Program-made: the position numbers and the translations under genes | Shown here: piece by piece, positions 8,573 to 19,170 of the stretch | How positions within the stretch are numbered: position 1 is the first letter of the stretch | Layout of the letters: each line of letters opens with the position of its first letter | Notes under the pieces: model-generated | The model's input: only the letters and a program-made list of their open reading frames with translations | The model's database searches: none | What the model was told of the DNA's origin: nothing | Origin: Ruegeria halocynthiae | GTDB lineage: Bacteria; Pseudomonadota; Alphaproteobacteria; Rhodobacterales; Rhodobacteraceae | Reading direction: 5' to 3' | Assembly: GCF_000743705.1 (NCBI RefSeq) | Contig: NZ_JQEZ01000003.1 | Location: forward strand, 205,143-269,142 | DNA length: 64,000 bases

Positions 8573-8720
8573 ATTCTAAATCCTTCCTGCAAATAGTTGC
8601 CCATACATTCAAGAAAGTTTCGCCGGATTCAATGCTTGTAACGAGCCTTGGGTTGCATTCCAGAGATTCTTGCTGTTTTTGAGACGTCAATCAGACACAC
8701 AGGGTTTTGTGGGAAGAATT
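8573..8720. promoter_or_regulatory. Divergent intergenic region between ugd and gmd
   Basis: A 148-base non-coding region that must contain the promoters of both ugd (minus) and gmd (plus). It is AT-richer than its surroundings. I could not assign -35/-10 elements with confidence. The gmd ribosome site GGGAAG lies at 8711-8716. Confidence 0.5.
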
Positions 8721-9845
8721 ATGACAAAAAAGGCATTGATTACCGGAATTACCGGGCAGGACGGATCATACTTGGCCGAGTTTCTGCTTGAAAAAGGGTA
8801 TGAAGTTCACGGGATTAAGCGCCGTGCGTCATCCTTTAACACACAGCGGATTGACCATATCTATCAAGATCCGCATGATCGGAACCCCAAGCTGCACCTC
8901 CACTACGGTGACCTGAGCGATACGTCGAATCTGACGCGAATCATTCAGGAAGTGCAGCCGGACGAAGTTTACAATCTGGGCGCGCAGTCTCATGTGGCCG
9001 TCAGTTTTGAATCGCCAGAGTACACGGCTGACGTGGATGGCCTTGGGACTTTGCGGTTGCTGGAAGCGATCCGTTTTCTGGGTTTGGAAAAGAAGACACG
9101 GTTCTATCAGGCCTCGACATCCGAGCTGTATGGTCTGGTGCAGGAAACCCCACAGCGCGAAACAACGCCGTTTCATCCGCGTTCACCCTATGCGGTGGCC
9201 AAGCTGTATTCCTACTGGATCACAGTGAATTATCGCGAAGCCTATGGCATGTATGCCTGCAACGGCATCCTGTTCAATCACGAAAGCCCGCGTCGTGGCG
9301 AAACCTTCGTGACCCGCAAGATCACCCGCGGTTTGGCGAATATCGCGCAAGGTCTGGAAGACTGCCTGTACATGGGCAATATCGACAGCCTGCGCGATTG
9401 GGGTCATGCAAAAGACTATGTTCGGATGCAGTGGCTGATGCTGCAGCAGGACAACCCCGAAGATTTCGTGATCGCGACCGGCGTCCAATATACTGTCCGT
9501 CAGTTCATCGCATGGTCGGCGGCTGAATTGGGCATCACGCTAGAGTTCTCTGGCGAAGGCGTCGATGAAACCGCGACGGTCAAGTCGATCGAAGGTGACA
9601 ATGCTCCGGCCCTGAAACCGGGGGACGTGATCATGCGCATTGATCCGCAGTACTTCCGCCCGGCCGAGGTGGAAACGCTGTTGGGTGATCCTACAAACGC
9701 CAAGATCAAGCTGGGCTGGGAGCCCGAGCTGACCGTGCAGGAAATGTGCGCCGAGATGGTGGTCGAAGACCTGAAAACAGCCAAACGTCATGCCCTGTTG
9801 AAAGAGCACGGGTATGACTTGCCAGTTAGCCTTGAAAACGGTTGA
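8721..9845 (+). CDS. gmd: GDP-mannose 4,6-dehydratase
   Basis: A 374-aa extended short-chain dehydrogenase that converts GDP-D-mannose to GDP-4-keto-6-deoxymannose, the first step to GDP-L-fucose and GDP-D-rhamnose. It shows the NADP-binding motif [12 protein letters not shown] near residue 9, the catalytic Ser/Thr segment QASTSELYG, YxxxK in [10 protein letters not shown], and the family hallmark [16 protein letters not shown]. The start is ATG at 8721 after GGGAAGAATT; the in-frame extension to 8670 has no ribosome site and is not part of the family. fcl follows 11 bp after the stop, so the pair forms an operon. Confidence 0.97.
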   Translation: MTKKALITGITGQDGSYLAEFLLEKGYEVHGIKRRASSFNTQRIDHIYQDPHDRNPKLHLHYGDLSDTSNLTRIIQEVQPDEVYNLGAQSHVAVSFESPEYTADVDGLGTLRLLEAIRFLGLEKKTRFYQASTSELYGLVQETPQRETTPFHPRSPYAVAKLYSYWITVNYREAYGMYACNGILFNHESPRRGETFVTRKITRGLANIAQGLEDCLYMGNIDSLRDWGHAKDYVRMQWLMLQQDNPEDFVIATGVQYTVRQFIAWSAAELGITLEFSGEGVDETATVKSIEGDNAPALKPGDVIMRIDPQYFRPAEVETLLGDPTNAKIKLGWEPELTVQEMCAEMVVEDLKTAKRHALLKEHGYDLPVSLENG

Positions 9846-9856
9846 GGGGAACGACC

Positions 9857-10834
9857 ATGCGTAAAATCTATGTTGCCGGTCACCGTGGCATGGTTGGCGG
9901 CGCGATTCTGCGCCGTTTGAAAGAACGGCAGGCAGCGGGCGAAGCGTTGGAGGTGATAACCCGTACGCATTCCGAACTAAACCTGACCGATCAGGCCGCC
10001 GTACGTGATTTCATGCAGTCCGAACGCCCGGACGTGGTCATTTTGGCTGCTGCCAAAGTGGGTGGCATTCACGCCAACAACACCTACCCGGCTGATTTCA
10101 TTTACGAAAACCTGATGATCGAATGCAATGTGATCCATCAGGCCTTTGCCGCCGGGGTCAAGAATTTGCTGCAACTGGGCAGTTCCTGCATCTACCCGCG
10201 CGCGGTGCCGCAGCCGATGCGCGAAGATGCCCTGCTGACCGGGGTGTTGGAGCCCACAAATGAACCCTATGCGGTCGCTAAAATCGCCGGGATCAAACTG
10301 TGTGAAAGCTATAATCGGCAGCATGGGGTTGATTATCGTTCGGTCATGCCGACCAACCTCTATGGGCCGGGTGACAATTTCCATCCGGAAAACAGCCATG
10401 TGCTGCCGGCGCTGGTCCGCCGCTTTCACGAGGCGCAGCGCGATGGGCTGGACGAAGTGGTGATCTGGGGTACCGGCAAACCACGCCGCGAATTCCTGCA
10501 CGTGGACGACATGGCCGAGGCATCGCTGTTCGTGCTGGACCTTCCGCGCGACATCTATGAGGCAAACACCCAACCGATGCTGAGCCATATCAACGTCGGC
10601 TGTGGCGAGGATGTCTCGATCGCCGAACTGGCAGCGCTTGTTGCGAAAACGACCGGTTTCACCGGGCGGATCACGCAAGATGTCAGCAAGCCGGATGGCA
10701 CTTTGCGCAAGTTGATGGATGTATCTCGTCTGGCAGATATGGGCTGGCGTGCCCGCGTCGGGCTTGAAGACGGTGTTCGGGAAACCTACGCTTGGTTCCT
10801 TGACCAGACGGATGGGGATCTACGCGCCAAGTGA
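9857..10834 (+). CDS. fcl: GDP-L-fucose synthase
   Basis: A 325-aa bifunctional epimerase/reductase (WcaG) that converts the product of Gmd to GDP-L-fucose with NADPH. Features are the Rossmann motif [10 protein letters not shown] at residues 8-17, [19 protein letters not shown], the SSCIYP active-site segment, [10 protein letters not shown] with the catalytic Tyr and Lys, and [20 protein letters not shown]. The length is typical. ATG at 9857 follows GAGGGGA, which lies across the gmd stop. Fucose would go into a surface glycan, although no glycosyltransferase or polymerase genes lie in this window. Confidence 0.97.
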   Translation: MRKIYVAGHRGMVGGAILRRLKERQAAGEALEVITRTHSELNLTDQAAVRDFMQSERPDVVILAAAKVGGIHANNTYPADFIYENLMIECNVIHQAFAAGVKNLLQLGSSCIYPRAVPQPMREDALLTGVLEPTNEPYAVAKIAGIKLCESYNRQHGVDYRSVMPTNLYGPGDNFHPENSHVLPALVRRFHEAQRDGLDEVVIWGTGKPRREFLHVDDMAEASLFVLDLPRDIYEANTQPMLSHINVGCGEDVSIAELAALVAKTTGFTGRITQDVSKPDGTLRKLMDVSRLADMGWRARVGLEDGVRETYAWFLDQTDGDLRAK

Positions 10835-10867
10835 CCGCCCGGACCGAAGCCCGGGCAGTATAATGGA

Positions 10868-11944
10868 TCAGAACCAACGGCCGATTGCCATGGCCGTTGG
10901 TTCGCGCGTCGTCGTATCGCTTGCGGTGGACAGCACTTTGAAACCCACCTGAGAATGAGTTGGTGCATCGAAGCCCATAAACCGGGTGCTTGCGCCGCCG
11001 CCGCCACTGATGGCAACCGGTGTGCCGGTGGCAAAAGCGATCGGGAAATCCCAAAGCGCGGCATCGCTGGCGAACAGCGCGCCTTCGGCAGTGGTACACC
11101 CGGTTGCGGGTAAAGTGGCCGTGCAAATTTGCGTGCCGTCGGCAAAGCGCACGTAATCCCCATTGGCTGTTGATCCGCGTTCGATCACAGCACCACTCGG
11201 CGTGCCGCCATTCTGCGCCACAGACCCCAACAGGTTGCCGGGGCCATACCCATAATCTGCACGCATCAGGCGCCCGGCGGTTGTATCGTCGGCGCTGATC
11301 TGAACGGCCGAACCGCTTGCGGTTCCAGTTGCCGGATCAAAGCTGAGCGCATCGGTCCAGGAACTGCCGTCAGGTGACACCTTGATGGAAAAGCCGGTGT
11401 TGCCGGACAATCCCATCTCGGCATGACCGGTCCAGTTGGATTGAAACAGCAAAGATGCGGTGTCGCCCGCGTTTGCCTTGTTGATTTTCAACTGGTGGCC
11501 ATTGCCCTCATGGCTGAGCAATGTTGCCGGAGACCGCACCGACAGACGGTTTGTACTGTCATAGCCGGTGGCAACGCCGACCCCGTCCAAATTCTGTGTG
11601 GCAACTGGCGGATCAATCCAAGTGCCGCCATCCCAGATTTTCATTTGTCCGGTGCTGTCGTCCCATGCACGCCAGCCCGTATCAGGTGTTACAAAATGCC
11701 AGGCGTTGTCCAGCCACGCGGCAAGCTGTCCGGCATGTCCGGCCCAATCACCGGTTGGAGAAGCGCCAAGCGCGTGAACTTCGCCGGCGTCCGGAACTGG
11801 GGGTGGGTTCGAGGCATTTGTTGAAGCGACGCTGAGCTGTACAACCAAATCCAGATGGCGCAAGGCTTCGTTATGGGTCACATGTTTCTGGGCCTGCGAC
11901 GGCTGAATATACGGCAGGTTCAATCGGGGTGAGTTCTGGTTCAC
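10868..11944 (-). CDS. DUF2793 domain-containing protein
   Basis: A 358-aa protein whose first ~100 residues match DUF2793 (LNLPYIQPSQAQKHVTHNEA, then HALGASPTGDWAGHAGQLAAWLDNAW and a WRAWDDSTGQMKIWDGGTW-type block). This domain is common in Rhodobacteraceae and appears in phage-tail-like or surface proteins; its function is not established. The remaining 250 residues are Gly/Ser/Thr-rich and look like a beta-structured, possibly tail-fibre-like region. There is no signal peptide. The start is GTG at 11944, with GGAGG ten bases upstream. It is convergent with fcl and sits among sugar-nucleotide genes, which may or may not be meaningful. Its last codons lie in a perfect 12-bp inverted repeat. 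Confidence 0.8.
   Translation of the reverse strand: MNQNSPRLNLPYIQPSQAQKHVTHNEALRHLDLVVQLSVASTNASNPPPVPDAGEVHALGASPTGDWAGHAGQLAAWLDNAWHFVTPDTGWRAWDDSTGQMKIWDGGTWIDPPVATQNLDGVGVATGYDSTNRLSVRSPATLLSHEGNGHQLKINKANAGDTASLLFQSNWTGHAEMGLSGNTGFSIKVSPDGSSWTDALSFDPATGTASGSAVQISADDTTAGRLMRADYGYGPGNLLGSVAQNGGTPSGAVIERGSTANGDYVRFADGTQICTATLPATGCTTAEGALFASDAALWDFPIAFATGTPVAISGGGGASTRFMGFDAPTHSQVGFKVLSTASDTTTREPTAMAIGRWF
10871..10903. terminator. Strong hairpin between convergent fcl and DUF2793 genes
   Basis: gaaccaacggcc (10871-10882) and ggccgttggttc (10892-10903) are perfect inverse complements, giving a 12-bp stem with a 9-base loop. It begins three bases inside the end of the DUF2793 gene, and its right arm is coding for that protein. 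It lies 37 bp past the fcl stop. No U-run follows on either strand, so termination is inferred from position and stem strength. Confidence 0.55.
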
Positions 11945-12146
11945 GGGGCGTCCTCCAATAGCTGTCGGTCCGACAATTGCATTGCGCGCAACATTGCCGT
12001 GACGCGCATAAAGCTTGTCTGACCGGGGCGGACGCCTGTGAAATTGTTTGCTAACTTTCAGCCCTCAAACCGACCACAAGACGTTGAGATTGTGGAACTG
12101 GTTTGCCATTGGCTCTGATTGAAAGTCACAGCCACAGGACCTTTAT

Positions 12147-12170
12147 GCCCCCCGCAAAGAACAGGGGGGC
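12147..12170. terminator. G/C hairpin downstream of galU
   Basis: gcccccc (12147-12153) pairs with ggggggc (12164-12170) across a 10-base loop, 36 bp after the galU stop in galU's direction. No poly-U tract follows. The rest of 11945-12205 shows no other feature besides the GGAGG ribosome site of the DUF2793 gene. Confidence 0.4.
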
Positions 12171-12205
12171 AGGGTCTATTGTTGGTGGCTGAAAAAGGTG
12201 GGCTG

Positions 12206-13099
12206 CTATTGAGCCGCCTGATCGGTGGCAATGATATCATGCAGGTACTGGCTCAGATCTTCGCGCAGATCATCCCGGGCCAGCGCGAATGCCACGGTGG
12301 CTTGCAGGAACCCTGCTTTTGATCCGCAGTCGAACCGCTGACCGTCGAATTTATAGCCAAACACCGGCACGCCGTTGCCGATATCCTCGGCTATCGCGTC
12401 AGTCAGCTGAATTTCGCCACCGCTGCCTTGTTTCTTTTGATTGAGGTTATACAGGACCGACGGGCCAAGAACGTAACGGCCGATAACGGCCAGGTTGGAC
12501 GGCGCCTCCTCAGGCTTTGGTTTTTCGACCATGCCTTTGGCACGAACAACCGTACCGATGTTTTCGCCCACATCCAGTACACCATAAGCGCTGGTCTTGT
12601 TTGCCGGAACTTCCATGGCGGCAACCATATTGCCACCTGTATCTTCATAGGCTTCGATCATCTGCTTAAGACAGGGTTTGTCCGCTGCGATGACATCGTC
12701 GGGCAGCATAACCGCGAATGGCTCATCCCCGATCAGGCGGCGTGCGCACCAGACTGCGTGCCCCAACCCCAGGGCTTTGTGCTGCCGGATGTAGGCAATC
12801 GCCCCGCTTTCCATATTGGTCGCATTCAGGGTTTCCAGAAGGTCGTCTTTACCCTTGGACTTCAGCTCCTGCTCAAGAACGAGATTGTGGTCAAAATAAT
12901 CCTCAAGCGCGGATTTGCCGCGTGATGTTACAAAGATGAACTCTGTAATGCCTGCTGCGCGGGCTTCGTCGATGGCGTATTGCACCAATGGGCGATCAAC
13001 CAGAGTCATGATCTCTTTCGGGACCGATTTTGTTGCTGGCAAAAATCGGGTGCCCAACCCCGCAACGGGGAAGATCGCCTTTGTGACCTTGCGTGCCAT
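12206..13099 (-). CDS. galU: UTP-glucose-1-phosphate uridylyltransferase
   Basis: A 297-aa nucleotidyltransferase that makes UDP-glucose from UTP and glucose-1-phosphate. It carries the signature FPVAGLGTRFLPATKSVPKE at residues 8-27, DRPLVQYAIDEA, the GLGHAVWCA segment, LPDDVI and the VEKPKPEEAPSNLAVIGRYVL block. Length is normal for the family. ATG at 13099 follows GAGAGGTAAC; the TTG four codons upstream is not needed. It provides the substrate for Ugd (7.3-8.6 kb). The gene stands alone, with a hairpin downstream. Confidence 0.96.
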   Translation of the reverse strand: MARKVTKAIFPVAGLGTRFLPATKSVPKEIMTLVDRPLVQYAIDEARAAGITEFIFVTSRGKSALEDYFDHNLVLEQELKSKGKDDLLETLNATNMESGAIAYIRQHKALGLGHAVWCARRLIGDEPFAVMLPDDVIAADKPCLKQMIEAYEDTGGNMVAAMEVPANKTSAYGVLDVGENIGTVVRAKGMVEKPKPEEAPSNLAVIGRYVLGPSVLYNLNQKKQGSGGEIQLTDAIAEDIGNGVPVFGYKFDGQRFDCGSKAGFLQATVAFALARDDLREDLSQYLHDIIATDQAAQ

Positions 13100-13402
13100 G
13101 TTACCTCTCAAACTAAATAATGCTTGGTAATTTTACGTTCGTTGGGTTTTTTCATAGGCGCTGTTGGCCAAACAATCAACGTCGATGGACAATCGACGAC
13201 AAACCCGGAGGAATGGTGCCGTCCAAAGGGCAGCGATGTCAAAATTTACCGGCTTCGCGTTACAGAACGTTGTGGTATTTGGTCCTGATCCGAGGGGCAA
13301 ACCAAGGTCTGGTTTTCCTATTGGCATCACAAAAGGTCGGTCATGGTTCACGCGATGGTGGATTCGCCCCAAAGCCAGCCAACTGGCTTTGGGGTCATGA
13401 TA
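13100..13402. other. Intergenic region between galU and the opp operon
   Basis: About 300 bases without a convincing gene. Short open frames on both strands (for example 13120-13419 plus and 13133-13372 minus) show no recognisable family and no ribosome site. It should contain the galU promoter and the opp terminator at 13367-13394. Confidence 0.6.
13367..13394 (-). terminator. Hairpin terminator of the opp operon
   Basis: ccccaaagccag (13367-13378) and ctggctttgggg (13383-13394) form a perfect 12-bp stem with a 4-base loop. It begins 9 bases past the stop of the last opp gene. A U-run is absent, so it may act with Rho or protect the 3' end of the mRNA. Confidence 0.65.
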
Positions 13403-15208
<1,806 letters not shown>

Positions 15209-15209
15209 A

Positions 15210-16139
15210 TCAGCGATCCTTCGGGTCCAGAGCGTCACGCAGACCATCTCCGATAAAGAACATCGAGATGATGATGGCGACGTAGATTGTCAGGGGGTAC
15301 ATCAACTGCCACAGGGTGCCGTAGCCCATCGTGCCTGCGCCTTCGGCGATCAGTCGACCCAGCGAGGTATAGGGTTCCGAAATCCCAAGACCCAGGAACG
15401 AGATGAAGCTTTCAATAAGGATCATTTCAGGCACAAGCAGAGAGGCATAGACAATCACTACGCCCAGCAGATTGGGTAGAACATGACGATACATGATGGT
15501 GAATTCGCTGACACCTGCAGCACGCGCGGCTTCGATGAACTCGCGGTTTTTCAGGGTCAGGGTCTGTCCGCGCACGATCCGCGCCATGGTCAGCCAGCCG
15601 ACCGCGCCAAGGGCGATGAAAAGCGTGAAAAAGGACCGTCCTGCCACGACCAGCAACAAGATGATGATCAAGGTTGTGGGGATCGCCAACAGGATATCGA
15701 CGAACCGCATCATGATGCTGTCAGTGCGCCCGCCGATGTAGCCGGCTGCGATGCCGTAACATGTACCCACGATCAGCGCGGTTGCAGCCCCGATCAGACC
15801 CACCAGCAAAGATATGGTGGTGGCCTGAATGACGCGGCTGTAAAGGTCGCGCCCCAGATCATCGACCCCAAAGAAATGCCCGGTTTCAATCGAAGGCATC
15901 CCCATGCCACGTACGTCACCCATGACGTTCCAGTCGATTTCCTCGTTGCTCCAGACGGCAAAATACGGGCCGATGATCGTGAACAGCACGATCAATCCCA
16001 GAATGAACACGCTGACCATCGCGGCCTTGTTGCGGACAAACCGGATACGCGCATCCTGCCAGAGTGAGCGCCCCTGAATGACCGTGAAGTCAGTGATTTC
16101 TTCGGCCAGCTGGGTGGTTTTTTGTGAATTTCCAAACAT
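15210..16139 (-). CDS. oppC: Oligopeptide ABC transporter permease OppC
   Basis: A 309-aa inner-membrane permease of the OppC/DppC type. It has the N-terminal cytoplasmic stretch and first helix ([20 protein letters not shown]), a periplasmic loop ending in [17 protein letters not shown] (a typical OppC motif), then five helices. The cytoplasmic EAA loop that contacts the ATPase is [27 protein letters not shown] at 16139 was preferred over 16181, because the family starts near here and AGGGGCTGGCA precedes it. The gene is 10 bp downstream of oppB and one base short of the ATPase gene. Confidence 0.95.
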   Translation of the reverse strand: MFGNSQKTTQLAEEITDFTVIQGRSLWQDARIRFVRNKAAMVSVFILGLIVLFTIIGPYFAVWSNEEIDWNVMGDVRGMGMPSIETGHFFGVDDLGRDLYSRVIQATTISLLVGLIGAATALIVGTCYGIAAGYIGGRTDSIMMRFVDILLAIPTTLIIILLLVVAGRSFFTLFIALGAVGWLTMARIVRGQTLTLKNREFIEAARAAGVSEFTIMYRHVLPNLLGVVIVYASLLVPEMILIESFISFLGLGISEPYTSLGRLIAEGAGTMGYGTLWQLMYPLTIYVAIIISMFFIGDGLRDALDPKDR

Positions 16140-16149
16140 TGCCAGCCCC

Positions 16150-17073
16150 TCAGTACCGGATTTTCGGATCGAACCAGGCATAAGCCAGGTCGGTCAGCAG
16201 GTTCACGACAACGGTCAGCGCGCCATACAGGATCGTGACCCCCAACAGCACCGCATAGTCCCGCGACAGGGCCGAGCCGACGTAAGCCTGACCCAGACCA
16301 CCGGTCGAGAAATAGATGTCGACAAAGACCGAACCGGTCAGCACATAGACAAAGACCGGACCCAGATAAGACACGACCGGCAGCAGCGTGGGTTTCAGCG
16401 CATGACGCCAGATCACGGTTCTTGTCGGCAGCCCCTTGGCCCGTGCGGTGCGGATGAAGTTCGAGTTCAGAACCTCCAGCATCGACGACCGGGTGATCCG
16501 CGCGATGGACCCCATGTAAGATGTCGCCAGGGCAATCACCGGCATGATCAGATACGGCCACTGGCCGCCATTCCATCCGCCACCCGGCAGCCATCCCAGC
16601 CACAGGGTGAAGGTCAGGATCAGGATTGGACCCATGATGAAGTTCGGCAGTGCCTGCGCCGCGATCCCCAGACCAACGGCGAAATAGTCGATCCAGCTGT
16701 TGTGCCGGATCGCCGCCGCAATCCCCAGGCTAACTCCAACCACAGTCGCCACCAGAAACGAGAGCGATCCGTAGGTCAGTGAAATCGGGAAACCCTGCGC
16801 GATGATGTCATTCACGTCCCGGTCCTTGAATTTGAAGGACGGGCCGAAATCGAAATGCACAACGATGTTGTACAGGTAATCCCACAGCTGCTTCCACAGC
16901 GGTTGGTCCAGCCCATACCGCGCCTCGATATTGGCCAGAACCTGCGGCGGCAACGGCCGCTCCGAGGTAAAAGGCCCGCCGGGCGCGTAGTGCATCAAAA
17001 AGAAACAGGCGACGATCAGCAACAGGATCGTCGGAATGGCGACCAGCAGTCGCCGCAGACTATAGGCAAGCAT
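16150..17073 (-). CDS. oppB: Oligopeptide ABC transporter permease OppB
   Basis: A 307-aa inner-membrane permease of the OppB/DppB type with six predicted helices. The N-terminus SLRRLLVAIPTILLLIVACF is typical, followed by the periplasmic GGPF segment and YGLDQPLWKQLWDYL. The EAA-like loop is NFIRTARAKGLPTRTVIWRH near 190-215. It pairs with OppC to form the translocation path for peptides delivered by OppA. ATG at 17073 is 67 bp downstream of the oppA stop, across a strong hairpin that may set the relative expression of oppA and the rest of the operon. Confidence 0.95.
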   Translation of the reverse strand: MLAYSLRRLLVAIPTILLLIVACFFLMHYAPGGPFTSERPLPPQVLANIEARYGLDQPLWKQLWDYLYNIVVHFDFGPSFKFKDRDVNDIIAQGFPISLTYGSLSFLVATVVGVSLGIAAAIRHNSWIDYFAVGLGIAAQALPNFIMGPILILTFTLWLGWLPGGGWNGGQWPYLIMPVIALATSYMGSIARITRSSMLEVLNSNFIRTARAKGLPTRTVIWRHALKPTLLPVVSYLGPVFVYVLTGSVFVDIYFSTGGLGQAYVGSALSRDYAVLLGVTILYGALTVVVNLLTDLAYAWFDPKIRY

Positions 17074-17095
17074 TTCATGCCCCCGTGTTTATTGG

Positions 17096-17124
17096 CCTTG
17101 CCCCAGGGTGGCCCCGGGGCAAGG
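17096..17124 (-). promoter_or_regulatory. Hairpin in the oppA-oppB intercistronic region
   Basis: ccttgcccc (17096-17104) and ggggcaagg (17116-17124) make a 9-bp perfect stem with an 11-base loop. Such hairpins between binding-protein and permease genes commonly stabilise the upstream message or cause partial termination, so that the binding protein is made in excess. That role is inferred here. Confidence 0.6.
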
Positions 17125-17140
17125 CGCGATCCAAAGATGA

Positions 17141-18769
17141 TTACTCGGCGGTTTTGTAAAGGTTCCGAGAGTACCAGTTCTGCTCGACGTTATCGACCGG
17201 CCAGTTTCCGACATCGGTGTCCATCATGTAGACGCCAGCATAGTGATAGATCGGGATAACAGGGGTTTCCTGCGCAATAATGCGTTCCACCTCGGTATAC
17301 AGAGGGGCCGGATCATCCGAGGTCTTGGCTTCCGCCAGCAACTCATCAACGCGGGCGTTGTTGAATTTGCCATCGTTGTACCCGGACTGGGACTGCAGCA
17401 GATCGAGGAAAGTCGAGGCTTCGTTATAGTCGCCACACCACGCGCCACGGGCCAGATCAAAGTTCTGGTTGCCGCGCTCTTCCAGGAATACCTTCCACTC
17501 CATATTGGCCAGCTCGACCTGAACACCCAGCTTTTGCTTCCACATCTGGCTTAGCGCAACGGCGACTTTCTTGTGGTCTTCGTTGGTGTTGTAAACCATG
17601 TCAAAGCTCAGCGGATTGTCTGGGCCAAAACCGGCAGTCGCCAGCAGTTCCTTGGCCAGCTCATCGCGTTCCGCCTGGGTCATGGATGCCATTTCGACCT
17701 CGGGAACGGTGAATCCTGCGGTTGCTTCGGGGGCAAAAGTATAGGCTTGGGGTTGGCCACCAGCCATCACTTTTTCAGTAATGATATCGCGATCCACGGC
17801 AAGCGACAGGGCCTGACGGACGTTTGGATCCTTAAAGGCTTCGGGGCCGCCATCAGACAGGTTGAATGTGTAGTAATAGTTGCACAGACGCGGGAAGCTG
17901 ATGGCCTCTTCCGGGTGTTCCTGGCTCAGGCGGGGGAACTGGCCAGCGGGAACTTCGGTGCGGTCCAGCTCACCAGCCAGATAGCGGGTCAGGGCCACGT
18001 TTTCGTCGTTGATGATCAGCGCGACAACTTTGTCGAGAATGGTGTTCTCGTTGTCCCAGTACATTTCGTTGCGCTCACGCACCGAACGTTCCTGCGGCAG
18101 ATGTTCGGTCCAGATGTAGGCACCGTTCGAGACAATGTTCTCTGGCTTGGTCCAGGCGTCGCCGAATTCTTCGATGACCTTTTGCGGGGCCGGGAAGGTG
18201 GTCGAATGCGTGGTCATCTGTGGGAAATACGGCAGCGGTGCGCTCAGGCGAACCTCAAGTGTATGATCGTCGATGGCTTTGACGCCCAGATCATCAATTG
18301 GCGCGTTACCCGCGATGATCTCTGCCGCGTTTTCGATCGACATCAGTTCCATGAACCATGCGTAAGGAGAGGACAGCGCCGGATCGACTGCGCGCTTCCA
18401 TGCGTATACGAAATCACCTGCCGTGACCGGATCGCCGTTGGACCATTTGGCGTTGTCGCGCAAGGTAAAGGTATAGACGTCTTTGGTGTCGTTGGCGGTG
18501 TACCCAGTGGCAACGCCGGGGACCAGATTACCTGCTTCGTCCTGATTCATCAGACCTTCAAACAGGTCGCGCACGATTTCGGCGCCGTATGTGTCTTCGA
18601 CAACCTGCGGATCAACCGAGGTGTGCTCGTCTCCAAGGCGATAGATGAAGGTCTGGTCATCCGCCAGCGTCTCGCCGGTTTCCGGATGGGTGCCTGCGGC
18701 AAAGGCGGCACCGGTGATCATGGTCGAGGTCAGCAACCCCGCCAGAGATGTCCGAATGTGTTTGTTCAT
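17141..18769 (-). CDS. oppA: Oligopeptide ABC transporter substrate-binding protein OppA
   Basis: A 542-aa periplasmic binding protein of the family 5 (OppA/MppA) type. Residues 1-24 are a Sec signal peptide (LLTSTMITGAAFAAG). Family features are TFIYRLGDEHTSVDPQVVEDTYGAEIVRDLFEGL, DNAKWSNGDPVTAGDFVYAWKR near 110, and VRQALSLAVDRDIITEKV near 320. The MppA/OppA-like N-terminal pattern favours oligopeptides rather than dipeptides or nickel. There is no lipobox, so the protein is soluble. ATG at 18769 follows CGGGAGTAATAAAAC. First gene of oppABC(DF); a palindrome sits 37 bp upstream of its start. Confidence 0.95.
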   Translation of the reverse strand: MNKHIRTSLAGLLTSTMITGAAFAAGTHPETGETLADDQTFIYRLGDEHTSVDPQVVEDTYGAEIVRDLFEGLMNQDEAGNLVPGVATGYTANDTKDVYTFTLRDNAKWSNGDPVTAGDFVYAWKRAVDPALSSPYAWFMELMSIENAAEIIAGNAPIDDLGVKAIDDHTLEVRLSAPLPYFPQMTTHSTTFPAPQKVIEEFGDAWTKPENIVSNGAYIWTEHLPQERSVRERNEMYWDNENTILDKVVALIINDENVALTRYLAGELDRTEVPAGQFPRLSQEHPEEAISFPRLCNYYYTFNLSDGGPEAFKDPNVRQALSLAVDRDIITEKVMAGGQPQAYTFAPEATAGFTVPEVEMASMTQAERDELAKELLATAGFGPDNPLSFDMVYNTNEDHKKVAVALSQMWKQKLGVQVELANMEWKVFLEERGNQNFDLARGAWCGDYNEASTFLDLLQSQSGYNDGKFNNARVDELLAEAKTSDDPAPLYTEVERIIAQETPVIPIYHYAGVYMMDTDVGNWPVDNVEQNWYSRNLYKTAE

Positions 18770-19170
18770 GTTTTATTACTCCCGTTTTTTGGGGCTAAAT
18801 ACGCGCATCCTGTCAGGATGACCGTTGGCCACCATGTTTGTCCGACCCTGAACAAGACCGGGGCTGGTTCAAATTTTGCTTTTTCAGATCGCAATGAACA
18901 CCGCGTCGCAGTCTTTCGGTTTGCAGTCGGGAACGTGTTTGCGAAAGTCGCCTTTCACTGACGTCGAAGGTGGCACTAATTCAAAAAAGGATAAAGCCTT
19001 TGCCTGTAAATTGGGCAGTCAGGGTAGGATTACGCATGAATTCGGGATCGCCGTGGAAATATAATAATGAAACCTGGCGGCTCTATGACACTTTTGTGAA
19101 GGTCTGTTAATTGCGCATGGCTGCAAAAGGTGAATCAACGACGCTGTCGGGGCTGAAACAGGGCGAATCG
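18770..19170. other. Non-coding region upstream of oppA
   Basis: About 400 bases with no supported gene between the transglycosylase stop and the oppA start (both minus). It should hold the opp promoter. Apart from the palindrome at 18806-18820 I see nothing I can name. Open frames here (18876-19064, 19111-19722) are shadows or unsupported. Confidence 0.55.
18806..18820. promoter_or_regulatory. Candidate operator upstream of oppA
   Basis: catcctg-t-caggatg is a perfect 15-base palindrome with 7-bp arms and a one-base centre, 37 bp before the oppA ATG. Its symmetry suits a dimeric repressor site. No regulator gene lies beside the operon, so the cognate factor is unknown. Confidence 0.45.

Noticed and set aside
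17573..18961. Long plus-strand frame (462 codons) opposite oppA
   Set aside because: oppA is clear on the minus strand; the plus frame has no recognisable domain or ribosome site.
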